Origin: VFJZ01 sp046598415
GTDB lineage: Bacteria > Actinomycetota > Thermoleophilia > Gaiellales > F1-60-MAGs149
Length of the DNA: 64,000 bases
Assembly (NCBI GenBank): GCA_046598415.1
Contig: JBKJIG010000031.1
Span: 62,001-126,000 of the forward strand
Reading direction: 5' to 3'
Below, piece after piece: positions 42,872-50,405 of this stretch. Position numbers and translations under genes: made by a program. Numbering within the stretch: the stretch's first letter is position 1; every line of letters starts with the position of its first letter. The notes beneath the pieces are model-generated. The model searched no databases. It saw nothing but the letters and a program-made list of their open reading frames with translations, and was not told the origin of the DNA.

Positions 42872-43746
42872 ACCGCACCGCCAGCGGTGCGGGCCCGGTC
42901 GCGGCGGGCCTGCAGGTGGTCGACCACGCGGGCCAGTGGGATCGTGACGGAGAGGTACAGCACCGCGGCGGCCAGCAGCGGCGTGAAGTTGAACCGCAGG
43001 GACGCGTAGACCTGCGCCTGGCGGAAGGCCTCGAGCGGGCCGAGGATCGAGATCAGCGCGACGTCCTTCTGCAGGGAGATGAAGTCGTTCAGCAGCGGCG
43101 GCACGACTCGTCGGACGGCCTGCGGCAGGATCACGAAACGCATAGTCTGGGGATTGGACAGGCCGAGGGCGCGGGCGGCGGCGCGCTGCGACGGGTGCAC
43201 GGAGTTGATGCCCGCGCGGTAGACCTCGGCGACGTACGCGCCGTATGACAGCGCCAGTGCGCACGCGCCGAGGATGACGACGTTGTCGGGGATGAACCCG
43301 TAGCCGAGGGCCGGCACGGCGAACCCGATCAGGAACACCACGAGGATCGTCGGCAGACCACGGAAGACGTCGGTGTACACGGCCGCTAGCAGCCGCAGCG
43401 GGTAGAGGTACGGCGTCTCGACGAGCCGTGCCAGCGCGACCAGAAGCCCGAACACCAGCACGACGATCTCGATGACGACGAACAGCTTCACGTCGAGCCA
43501 GAAGCCCCGCAGCACGTCGGGGAAGGTGTCCTTGAACACCTGCCACGAGAAGAACAGCTCGTGCACGTCGTTCCAGCCGGAGGACGTCACGATCGCGACC
43601 GCCACGAGCCCGATCACGGCGACGGTGGACACGCCGGAGGTCAGTCGTCCCCGGCGTGTCCGATCGCGTCGTGCCTGCTCGCGGACCTGCCTCCGCGTCG
43701 GCGCTGTTACGTCAGCTCCGGCGCGCCCGCGCTCGTCGACATCCAC
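42868..43746 (-). CDS. Polar amino-acid ABC transporter permease
   Basis: A roughly 292-residue permease of the HisMQ type with five or more transmembrane segments; the cytoplasmic EAA loop reads YRAGINSVHPSQRAAARALGLSNPQTMRFVILPQA. The N-terminus is basic (REQARRDRTRRGRL), fitting an inside start. The start is uncertain: GTG 43746 is used here; GTG 43809 and GTG 43632 are alternatives. The chosen start overlaps the binding-protein gene by 40 bases. Confidence 0.88.
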   Translation of the reverse strand: MDVDERGRAGADVTAPTRRQVREQARRDRTRRGRLTSGVSTVAVIGLVAVAIVTSSGWNDVHELFFSWQVFKDTFPDVLRGFWLDVKLFVVIEIVVLVFGLLVALARLVETPYLYPLRLLAAVYTDVFRGLPTILVVFLIGFAVPALGYGFIPDNVVILGACALALSYGAYVAEVYRAGINSVHPSQRAAARALGLSNPQTMRFVILPQAVRRVVPPLLNDFISLQKDVALISILGPLEAFRQAQVYASLRFNFTPLLAAAVLYLSVTIPLARVVDHLQARRDRARTAGGAV

Positions 43747-44639
43747 TCGGTGGTCAGCTGGTCGAGGGTGCCCGCCGTCTTCAGCGCCGCGAGCGCCTCG
43801 TTCAGACACGGGGTGAGGGCGGAGTCCTTCTCCGACACGAGGCCCCAGTCATCGCCGCCGGGCGCGGCGAACTGACCGAGCACCTTGGCGCCTTCGAGCT
43901 CGGCCGCGGCCAGGAACAGCCCGGTCGGCAGGTCGACCACGAGCGCATCGATCTGCTTGTTCTTGAGCGCCGTGGTGGCGGTGGATGTGTCGTCGTACAC
44001 CTGCACGTCCTGGGACGGCGCAATCAGCGTGTTCGCCGCGTCGAGGCTCGAGGTGCCGATCTGCGTGCCGAGCTTGGCGTCCTTCAGCTCGGCCAGCGTG
44101 GTCGCGCCGGCGAACTTCGAGTCGTTGAAGACGACGATCGACTGCGGCGCCGTGTAATACGGGTCGGAGAACGAGACCGTCTTCTCGCGGTCCGGGTTGA
44201 TCGACACCTGCTGGACGTTGAAGTCGAACTTCTTGTCGCCGGGCGCGAACGACTGGTCGAAGGTCGTCTTCTGCCACTTCACCTCGTCCTTGGTGAAGCC
44301 GAGTTGCGCGGCGACCGCGTAGGCGAGCGCCGACTCGAAGCCCTTGCCGGACGTCGGGTCGTTGTCCTCCACGTACGGCGGGAACGCCGGGTTGGACGTC
44401 GCGGCCGTCAACCGGCCCGCCGTCTTGACCGGCAGCGCCTCCTTGGCGCAAGCGGCCGAAAGGCCGTTCGCGGCCGGCGCGGGAGCCGTCTCGGTGGTGG
44501 GGGCGGCCTCGGTCGTGGCGGCCGGAGCGGTGGTCGCGGCGGCCGGCTCGGACGTGGTGGTGTCGCCGCCCGAACCACCGCACGCGCCGAGCGCGAGCGA
44601 GGTTGCGAGGAGGACGAGGATGGTGGGAAGGCGCGTCAT
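43707..44639 (-). CDS. Polar amino-acid ABC transporter binding lipoprotein
   Basis: A 310-residue lipoprotein: signal peptide with lipobox LGAC at residues 17-20, a threonine/alanine-rich tether to about residue 60, then a family 3 solute-binding fold (AATSNPAFPPYVEDNDPTSGKGFESAL, FDFNVQQVSINPDREKTVSFSDPYY, GTQIGTSSLDAA). The FSDPYY element is the usual signature of polar amino-acid binders. It is first of three genes. The specific amino acid is not evident. Confidence 0.93.
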   Translation of the reverse strand: MTRLPTILVLLATSLALGACGGSGGDTTTSEPAAATTAPAATTEAAPTTETAPAPAANGLSAACAKEALPVKTAGRLTAATSNPAFPPYVEDNDPTSGKGFESALAYAVAAQLGFTKDEVKWQKTTFDQSFAPGDKKFDFNVQQVSINPDREKTVSFSDPYYTAPQSIVVFNDSKFAGATTLAELKDAKLGTQIGTSSLDAANTLIAPSQDVQVYDDTSTATTALKNKQIDALVVDLPTGLFLAAAELEGAKVLGQFAAPGGDDWGLVSEKDSALTPCLNEALAALKTAGTLDQLTTEWMSTSAGAPELT

Positions 44640-44776
44640 CAGGTTCCTTTGGATCGCAATTCAAGCACCTGGTGTCCAGGGTCAGACGGTCATTGACAGC
44701 TCAGCGTCGCGGATGAGTCTGGCAGGGTGCGGGCCCGAACACCCGATGCGTGCCATTGTTCTTATCTTTCGTATTA

Positions 44777-44786
44777 GTGACATATA
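44777..44786. promoter_or_regulatory. AT-rich motif GTGACATATA, second copy
   Basis: The same ten bases occur, inverted, at 15521-15530 before a USP gene. Here it lies in the AT-rich gap between the divergent ABC operon and methyltransferase gene (44640-44950), where nothing else is clear. Confidence 0.35.
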
Positions 44787-45571
44787 TGCGAACGACCGCT
44801 GCTGCACGGGCCCACGCCGATCGGGTTACACTCGCCGCCACCATATGTACCCGGTCGATCCGCTCTCTCCCCCCGAGACCCGTCAGCCCACCTGCGATAG
44901 TCCGCCGCGGACGTCCCCCGCCAAGGAGCGTTGCCACGGGCAACACGCGCATTGATCCGCGGAACCGGTTCAACCTGATCTCGCGCACGGGCCTCTACGA
45001 CCCGCTGACGGCGCTGTCGTTCGGCCGGGCCGGACGGCGGATGCACCGCGAGCTGGTGCGCGCGGCCGGTATCGAGACGGGCGCCCAGGTGCTCGACGTC
45101 GCCTGCGGGCCGGGCCGCAACCTGCCGCTGCTGCTCGAGGCCGTCGGCCCCGGTGGCCGAGTCGTGGGCGTCGACATCTCGCCGAGCATGCTGGCGCGAG
45201 CCCGCAGCCGCGCCGTCGACGCCGAGCTGCTTGAGGCCGACATCTCCGGCGGCCTGCCGTTCGGCGACGGGATGTTCGACGCCGTCGTGTCCTCGTTCGG
45301 ACTGTCGTGCGTGCCGCGCATCTCGCCGGCGCTGGACGAGATCATGCGCGTGCTGCGCGCTGACGGCGTGATCGCGGTCGCCGACGCGAAGATGGTCAAC
45401 TGGCACCCGCGCCCGCTCGGCGCCCTCGTCACCGCGGCCGTGTCGCCGTTCAACTCCTGGTACCCCGAACGCGACCTGGCGGCGATGGTCGAGGCGCGCG
45501 GGATGGTCGTCCAGCGGCTGCCCACGTCGTCCGACGCGTTCGTGCTGTTCAAGGCCCTGCACCCGGGGTGA
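44786..45571 (+). CDS. Class I SAM-dependent methyltransferase, start uncertain
   Basis: A UbiE/MenG-like methyltransferase. Motif I is VLDVACGPGRNLPLLLEAVG, followed by GRVVGVDISPSMLARAR, LPFGDGMFDAVVSSFGLSCVP and IMRVLRADGVIAVADAKM. The conserved region begins near RFNLISRTGLYDP (about 44966). A ribosome-binding-like AAGGAG lies at 44923-44928, but no ATG, GTG or TTG follows in frame before the domain; the nearest in-frame ATG is 44786, within the AT-rich promoter-like region. An ATT at 44951 is the only near start. The substrate, perhaps a quinone or phospholipid, is unknown. Confidence 0.75.
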   Translation: MRTTAAARAHADRVTLAATICTRSIRSLPPRPVSPPAIVRRGRPPPRSVATGNTRIDPRNRFNLISRTGLYDPLTALSFGRAGRRMHRELVRAAGIETGAQVLDVACGPGRNLPLLLEAVGPGGRVVGVDISPSMLARARSRAVDAELLEADISGGLPFGDGMFDAVVSSFGLSCVPRISPALDEIMRVLRADGVIAVADAKMVNWHPRPLGALVTAAVSPFNSWYPERDLAAMVEARGMVVQRLPTSSDAFVLFKALHPG

Positions 45572-45666
45572 GGCAGATGCCCATCCAGCGCGGGTCGGCC
45601 GACGTCGCGCTGGCCGCATCCGCCGCCTCACCCCTTCCACGGTACGCCGCCCGTCCGTGACCTGAG

Positions 45667-45784
45667 GCGCACGTATTCCCACCACGGCCGCGCGAGCCGC
45701 ACCGGTCGCGCGATCCACGCGTCTCCCGCGCGCCTTTCATGTTGGGGTCAGACCCCAAAAACGGCGATTCCGGGGTCTGACCCC
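45667..45784. repeat. Degenerate intergenic repeat, copy B, ending in a GGGGTCAGACCCC pair
   Basis: This is the second copy of the repeat at 4914-4991. It ends in GGGGTCAGACCCC (45744-45756), a 15-base spacer and GGGGTCTGACCCC (45772-45784), the same two 13-mers in the same inverted order that bound the IS30 element. The two are fully complementary, giving a 13-bp stem with a 15-nt loop. It occupies the 277-base gap 45572-45848 between convergent genes. It may be a REP-like element, an IS-derived miniature element, or a terminator for both genes. Confidence 0.6.
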
Positions 45785-45848
45785 GACACGGGACACGCGC
45801 CGGGACGCGCAGAGGTGTCAACCGGCTGGCGCAGGAACCGACGCGACG

Positions 45849-47879
45849 TCAGCCGATCACGCGCGGCTCGCGCCGCACCGGCGCCGGGACCATCGGGTCG
45901 GGCTCCTCGATCTCCATCGCCAGGCGATGCCCGTCGAAGATGCAGTCGGCGAGCAGTCGCGGCGCCACGCAGTCGCCGACCGCGTACGCATCGCCGAGCG
46001 CCAGCCGCAGCTCGTCGCGGGGACGGCGGGCGGTGACGAGGACGACGGTGTCGCACGCGAGCTCACCCGGTTCGCCGAAGACGTTGCGCGTCGCGCAGGC
46101 ACCGGCGGCGACCGCGGTCAGCTCGACCTCGCAGACCACCCGGCAGCCGAGCGCGTGCAGGCGGCGGCGGGCATGGTCGCCCTCGAAGGTGCGGTCGAGG
46201 AACGGCCCGGCCACCGGCAGCGGCGTCACCAGCGTGATGTCGTGCCCGCGGCCGGCGAGCAGCTCGGCCATGCCGGCGCCCATGAAGTAGCCCTCGCAGT
46301 CGTAGACCACGACGCGCCGGCCCACCTCGGCACCGGCGACGACCTGCTCGGGCGTCAGCGTGTGCCCGTCGCCGGCGCCGGCGAGCGGCTCGTGCGTGGC
46401 GGGCGCCAGGCCGTCGGCACGCCACTCGGCACCGGTGGCGAGCACCAGGATGTCGGCGCCGTAGCCGGCGATCTCGTCCGCCGTCAGCTCGGTCGACGTG
46501 ACGATCTCGACGTTCTTCGCGCGCGTCAGCTGCCCGCGCCGCCAGTCGACCGCGCGCTGCCACTCCCCCAGTCCCGGCAGCCCCGCCGCGAGCGCCGCGT
46601 AGCCGCCCAGCTGCGCGTTGCGCTCGACCAGATGCACGCGCGCCAGCCCGCGCCGGGCCAGCGTGAGGGCGCACTGCATGCCGGCCACGCCGCCGCCGAC
46701 GACCAGCGCGTCGCGGCGCCGGTCGGCCACCGGCGGCATCCGCTCGGGATGCCAGCCGCGGCGGTGCTCCTCGCCCGCGGTCGGGTTCTGCGTGCACATG
46801 ATCTGGTCGCTCGTCTGGACGCGCGCGAGGCAGATGTTGCAGCCGATGCACTCGCGGATGTCGGCGTACGCGCCGGCTTCGATCTTGGCCGGCAGGTACG
46901 GGTCGGCGATCGACGGCCGGGCGCCGCCGATGATGTCCCAGACACCCGACCGGACGATCTCGGCCATCGCGTCGGGATCGGTCAGGCGCCCGACGCCGAC
47001 GATCGGCTTCGAGGTCGCCTCGCGCACCCGGCCGGACAGCGCGGTCTGGTAGCCCTGGGCGTCGATGCGCGACGGCCGCATGTCGAGCCACGGCTCGCCG
47101 ATCGTGGCGACGTTGACGTCCCACAGGTCGACCAGGTCGTCGGCCAGCCGCACGAATGCGAGCACGTCGTCGATGCCGAGGCCGAGCGTGCCGCTCGGGT
47201 CGATGCCGATGCGCACGGCAATCGCCAGCCGGTCGCCGGTGGCGGTGCGAACGGCCTCGATCACCTCGAGCCAGAAGCGCGCGCGGTTGCGCAACGATCC
47301 CCCGTACTGGTCGTCGCGCCGGTTGGCGAAGGGCGACAGGAACTGCGCCGGCAGGTACGAGTGCGACCCGTACGCGTAGACCAGGTCGAGGCCTGCCGCC
47401 TCGGCGCGCCCGGCGGCAGCGGCGTACAGCCCGACGACGCGGCGGATCTGCGCAGTGCTCATCGCGTAGCTGTACGTGAGCGGGAAGTGGTCGGCCGGCA
47501 ACACGCTGGGACCGCCCGGCGGCAGGCGCGACGGGGAGCCGTCGACGTTGTAGCCGCCGTGCCACAGCTCGGCCCCGACGATCGAGCCCGCGGCGTGCAC
47601 CGCGTCGGCCAGGGGGCGCACGCGGGCGACGTCGGAGTCGTCCCAGAGCTTCGCCGGTGTCGGCACCGGCGACCGGTCGGCCTCCGGGTCGATCGAGGTG
47701 AGCTCGAGATTGACGCCGGCCCAGCCGCCCGCCGCGCGGGCGGCCCTAAACGCCGTCTGCGCGGCGGGCCGCTCGCCGAACCCGGTCGAGTGCGGCGTCT
47801 GGTAGAAGCGATTGCGGAGCGTCTTCGGCCCGATCGCGATCGGTTCGAACAGCACGTCGTGCCTCGGATCGCGCGCCAT
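45849..47879 (-). CDS. Trimethylamine-dehydrogenase-like iron-sulfur flavoprotein
   Basis: A 676-residue oxidoreductase collinear with trimethylamine/dimethylamine dehydrogenase: MARDPRHDVLFEPI start, TIM barrel with FMN, YGSHSYLPAQFLSPF, DIIGGARPSIADPYLP, the 4Fe-4S motif CIGCNICLARVQTSDQIMC, then an ADP-binding domain (DALVVGGGVAGMQCALTLA). The position of the cysteine that binds FMN covalently in TMADH is serine here (FYQTPHSTGFG, S31), and the aromatic residues known to cage trimethylamine appear replaced (NLELTSI; VQTSDQ). It likely oxidises another N-methyl or aromatic compound. It is divergent from pcaH. Confidence 0.88.
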   Translation of the reverse strand: MARDPRHDVLFEPIAIGPKTLRNRFYQTPHSTGFGERPAAQTAFRAARAAGGWAGVNLELTSIDPEADRSPVPTPAKLWDDSDVARVRPLADAVHAAGSIVGAELWHGGYNVDGSPSRLPPGGPSVLPADHFPLTYSYAMSTAQIRRVVGLYAAAAGRAEAAGLDLVYAYGSHSYLPAQFLSPFANRRDDQYGGSLRNRARFWLEVIEAVRTATGDRLAIAVRIGIDPSGTLGLGIDDVLAFVRLADDLVDLWDVNVATIGEPWLDMRPSRIDAQGYQTALSGRVREATSKPIVGVGRLTDPDAMAEIVRSGVWDIIGGARPSIADPYLPAKIEAGAYADIRECIGCNICLARVQTSDQIMCTQNPTAGEEHRRGWHPERMPPVADRRRDALVVGGGVAGMQCALTLARRGLARVHLVERNAQLGGYAALAAGLPGLGEWQRAVDWRRGQLTRAKNVEIVTSTELTADEIAGYGADILVLATGAEWRADGLAPATHEPLAGAGDGHTLTPEQVVAGAEVGRRVVVYDCEGYFMGAGMAELLAGRGHDITLVTPLPVAGPFLDRTFEGDHARRRLHALGCRVVCEVELTAVAAGACATRNVFGEPGELACDTVVLVTARRPRDELRLALGDAYAVGDCVAPRLLADCIFDGHRLAMEIEEPDPMVPAPVRREPRVIG

Positions 47880-47924
47880 GGCGGGACGATACGGGATCGT
47901 TACCGCCCGGCGACGGCCGTTTGA

Positions 47925-47940
47925 CTACCGTTTCCGGTAG
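47925..47940. promoter_or_regulatory. Palindrome directly before the pcaH start codon
   Basis: CTACCG-TTTC-CGGTAG is a perfect inverted repeat ending one base before the ATG at 47941, in the 61-base divergent gap. There is no ribosome binding site there, so pcaH may be leaderless and a bound regulator would block it directly. The regulator is unknown. Confidence 0.45.
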
Positions 47941-48660
47941 ATGACCCGGGCGGACAGGATCACCGACGAGCGGTACGGCGCGGGCGTCGATCCTCCGTAC
48001 CTCTACGGCGACTACGCCGGGACGCGGCTGCGCGCTCCGTCGGAGCCGCTGGTGATCCTGCCGCACACCCTGACGGAGCTGACGGCGCCGGTGTTCGGCG
48101 AGGCGGCCGTGCTCGTGACGGATGGCGACCTGACCCGCCAGCACGCGGGCGAGCCGATCGGCGAGCGGGTGGTCGTGTCGGGCCGGGTGCTCGGCGCCGA
48201 CGGCCGGCCCCTGGCGGGCCAGCTGGTCGAGATCTGGCAGGCCAACGCGTCGGGCCGCTACCGGCACGACGCCGACCGCCATCCGGCACCGATCGACCCG
48301 AACTTCTCGGGTGCCGGGCGGGCGCTGACCGACGCCGCCGGCAGGTACCGCTTCGTCACGATCAAGCCCGGCGCATACCCGTGGCCGAACCACCCCAACG
48401 CGTGGCGCCCGAACCACATCCACTTCTCGCTGTTCGGCCGCGCGTTCAGCGAGCGGCTCGTGACCCAGATGTACTTCCCCGGCGACCCGCTGCTGGCGAT
48501 CGATCCCGTGTTCCAGTCGATCGCGGGCGCTGCCGCGCGCGACCGGCTCGTGTCGCAGTTCGACCTGGCGCTGACGGAGCCCGACTGGGCGCTCGGCTAC
48601 CGGTTCGACATCGTCGTCGGCGGCCGCAACCCGACGCCCGGGGATCCCGACGATGGCTGA
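47941..48660 (+). CDS. pcaH: Protocatechuate 3,4-dioxygenase beta subunit
   Basis: A 239-residue intradiol dioxygenase subunit that holds the ferric iron. The ligands are tyrosines in ASGRYRHDAD and KPGAYPWPN and histidines in WRPNHIHFSLFG. With PcaG it cleaves protocatechuate to 3-carboxy-cis,cis-muconate. The N-terminal PPYLYGDYAGTRLRAPSEPL is typical of the beta chain. It overlaps pcaG by eight bases. No ribosome binding site is seen before the ATG. Later pathway genes (pcaB, pcaC, pcaD) are not in the window. Confidence 0.95.
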   Translation: MTRADRITDERYGAGVDPPYLYGDYAGTRLRAPSEPLVILPHTLTELTAPVFGEAAVLVTDGDLTRQHAGEPIGERVVVSGRVLGADGRPLAGQLVEIWQANASGRYRHDADRHPAPIDPNFSGAGRALTDAAGRYRFVTIKPGAYPWPNHPNAWRPNHIHFSLFGRAFSERLVTQMYFPGDPLLAIDPVFQSIAGAAARDRLVSQFDLALTEPDWALGYRFDIVVGGRNPTPGDPDDG

Positions 48661-49186
48661 CCTGCTGACGGCCTCGCAAACGGTCGGGCCGTACCTGCGC
48701 ATGGGGCTGCTGCGCGAGCTGATCGGGCCCGAGGTCGTTCCGCGCGACGCGCCGGGGGCGATCGTGATCCGCGGCGTGCTGCTCGACGGCGCCGGCGCGC
48801 CCGTGCCGGACGGCCTGATCGAGACGTGGCAGGCCGATCCGCAGGGCCGCTACGACGCGCCGGGGTTCTCGGGACTCGCCCGCGCCGGCACGGTGGCCGG
48901 CGGCTCGTTCGAGATCGTCACCGTCAAGCCCGGGCGGGTGGCGTATCCCGACGGCCGTCTGCAGGCACCCCACGTCGCGGTGGGCCTGTTCGCGCGCGGG
49001 CTCCTGAAGCGGCTCGTGACGCGCCTCTACTTCCCCGACGAGGGAGCCGCGAACGACGAGGATCCGGTGCTCGGCCTGCTGTCGGCCGACGAGCGCTCGA
49101 CGCTGATCGCCGTCCCCGACGACGGGATGCTGCGCTTCGACATCCGGCTCCGGGGCGCCGGCCAGACGACCTTCTTCGCCCTCTGA
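48653..49186 (+). CDS. pcaG: Protocatechuate 3,4-dioxygenase alpha subunit
   Basis: A 177-residue alpha chain with TASQTVGPYLRMGL, IETWQADPQGRYDAPGFSG, and APHVAVGLFARGLLKRLVTRLYFPDE. It lacks the iron ligands of the beta chain, as usual for this subunit (PGRVAYPDGRLQAPHVAVG in place of the tyrosine/histidine set), and shapes the substrate pocket. It overlaps pcaH by eight bases and is followed one base later by pobA. Confidence 0.94.
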   Translation: MADLLTASQTVGPYLRMGLLRELIGPEVVPRDAPGAIVIRGVLLDGAGAPVPDGLIETWQADPQGRYDAPGFSGLARAGTVAGGSFEIVTVKPGRVAYPDGRLQAPHVAVGLFARGLLKRLVTRLYFPDEGAANDEDPVLGLLSADERSTLIAVPDDGMLRFDIRLRGAGQTTFFAL

Positions 49187-49187
49187 T

Positions 49188-50387
49188 GTGACGACCGTCC
49201 ACGAGCAGACCCAGGTGGCCATCGTCGGCGCCGGTCCGGCGGGCCTGCTGTTGTCGCAGCTGCTCGCGCTCGCGGGCATCGAGTCGGTCGTGCTCGAGCA
49301 GCGCAGCCGCGACTACTGTCTCGCCCGCATCCGGGCGGGCGTGCTCGAACACGACGTCGCCCGGCTGATCCGCGACGCCGGCGTCGGCGATCGCATGGAT
49401 CGCGACGGCCTCGTGCACGACGGCATCGAGCTGCAGGTGGACGGCGTCCCGCACCGCATCGACTTCGCGGCTCTGACCGGCAAGCACGTAGTCGTCTACG
49501 GCCAGCAGGAGCTGACGCGCGACCTGATCGAGCACCGCGAGGAGGCCGGTGGCGACCTGCGGTTCGAGGCCACCGCCGTCGCCGTCCACGACGTCGCCGG
49601 CGGCACGCCGCGCGTCACGTTCCGTCACGACGGCGCCGATCACGAGCTGCGCTGCGCGGTCATCGCCGGCTGCGACGGGTTCCACGGCGTCTGCCGCGAC
49701 GCCCTGCCCGCGCCCCGGACGTTCGAGACGTCGTATCCGTTCGCGTGGGTGGGCATCCTGGCGCGCGCCGTGCCCGCCACGGACGAGCTGGTCTACACGT
49801 CGCACGAGCGCGGGTTCGCGCTGTCCTCGATGCGGTCGCCGACCGTGTCCCGGCTGTACCTGCAGGTGGCGCCCGGCGAGCGCATCGGCGACTGGCCCGA
49901 CGAGCGCATCTGGGACGAGCTCGACGTGCGCTGCGCACGGCGCGACGACCCCGCGTTCCGGCTCGGTCGCGGCGAGACGATCGAGAAGAGCGTCACGCCG
50001 ATGCGCTCGTTCGTCTGCGAGCCGATGCAGCACGGCCGGCTGTTCCTCGCCGGCGATGCTGCGCACATCGTCCCGCCCACCGGCGCGAAAGGGCTCAACC
50101 TCGCGGCGCACGATGTGGCGACGTTGGCCGCGGCCCTGACGCGATGGTTCGGCTCCAACGACGCCGCGCTGCTCGACCGCTACACCGACGCCTGCCTGGC
50201 GCGGATCTGGCGGGCGGAGGACTTCTCGCTGTTCATGACGCGCCTGCTGCACCGGCCCGACGACCCGTTCGAGCACCGCGCCCAGCTGGCGCGGCTGCGC
50301 TACGTCTGCGCGTCGGAGGCCGCCCAGCGCAGCCTCGCCGAGAACTACGTCGGGCTGCCCGGCTCGGCGCTCGAAGTCACGGCCTGA
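49188..50387 (+). CDS. pobA: 4-Hydroxybenzoate 3-monooxygenase
   Basis: A 399-residue FAD hydroxylase that makes protocatechuate from 4-hydroxybenzoate. FAD fold VAIVGAGPAGLLLSQLLALAG, then VLEQRSRDYCLARIRAGVLE, VVVYGQQELTRDLIEHR, the NAD(P)H-related CDGFHGVCR and the second FAD motif FLAGDAAHIVPPTGAKGLNLA all match PobA. The GTG at 49188 is one base after the pcaG stop. It feeds the dioxygenase directly, so this three-gene operon converts 4-hydroxybenzoate to the ring-cleaved product. Confidence 0.95.
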   Translation: MTTVHEQTQVAIVGAGPAGLLLSQLLALAGIESVVLEQRSRDYCLARIRAGVLEHDVARLIRDAGVGDRMDRDGLVHDGIELQVDGVPHRIDFAALTGKHVVVYGQQELTRDLIEHREEAGGDLRFEATAVAVHDVAGGTPRVTFRHDGADHELRCAVIAGCDGFHGVCRDALPAPRTFETSYPFAWVGILARAVPATDELVYTSHERGFALSSMRSPTVSRLYLQVAPGERIGDWPDERIWDELDVRCARRDDPAFRLGRGETIEKSVTPMRSFVCEPMQHGRLFLAGDAAHIVPPTGAKGLNLAAHDVATLAAALTRWFGSNDAALLDRYTDACLARIWRAEDFSLFMTRLLHRPDDPFEHRAQLARLRYVCASEAAQRSLAENYVGLPGSALEVTA

Positions 50388-50405
50388 CCGACGGCCCGAG
50401 CCGGT

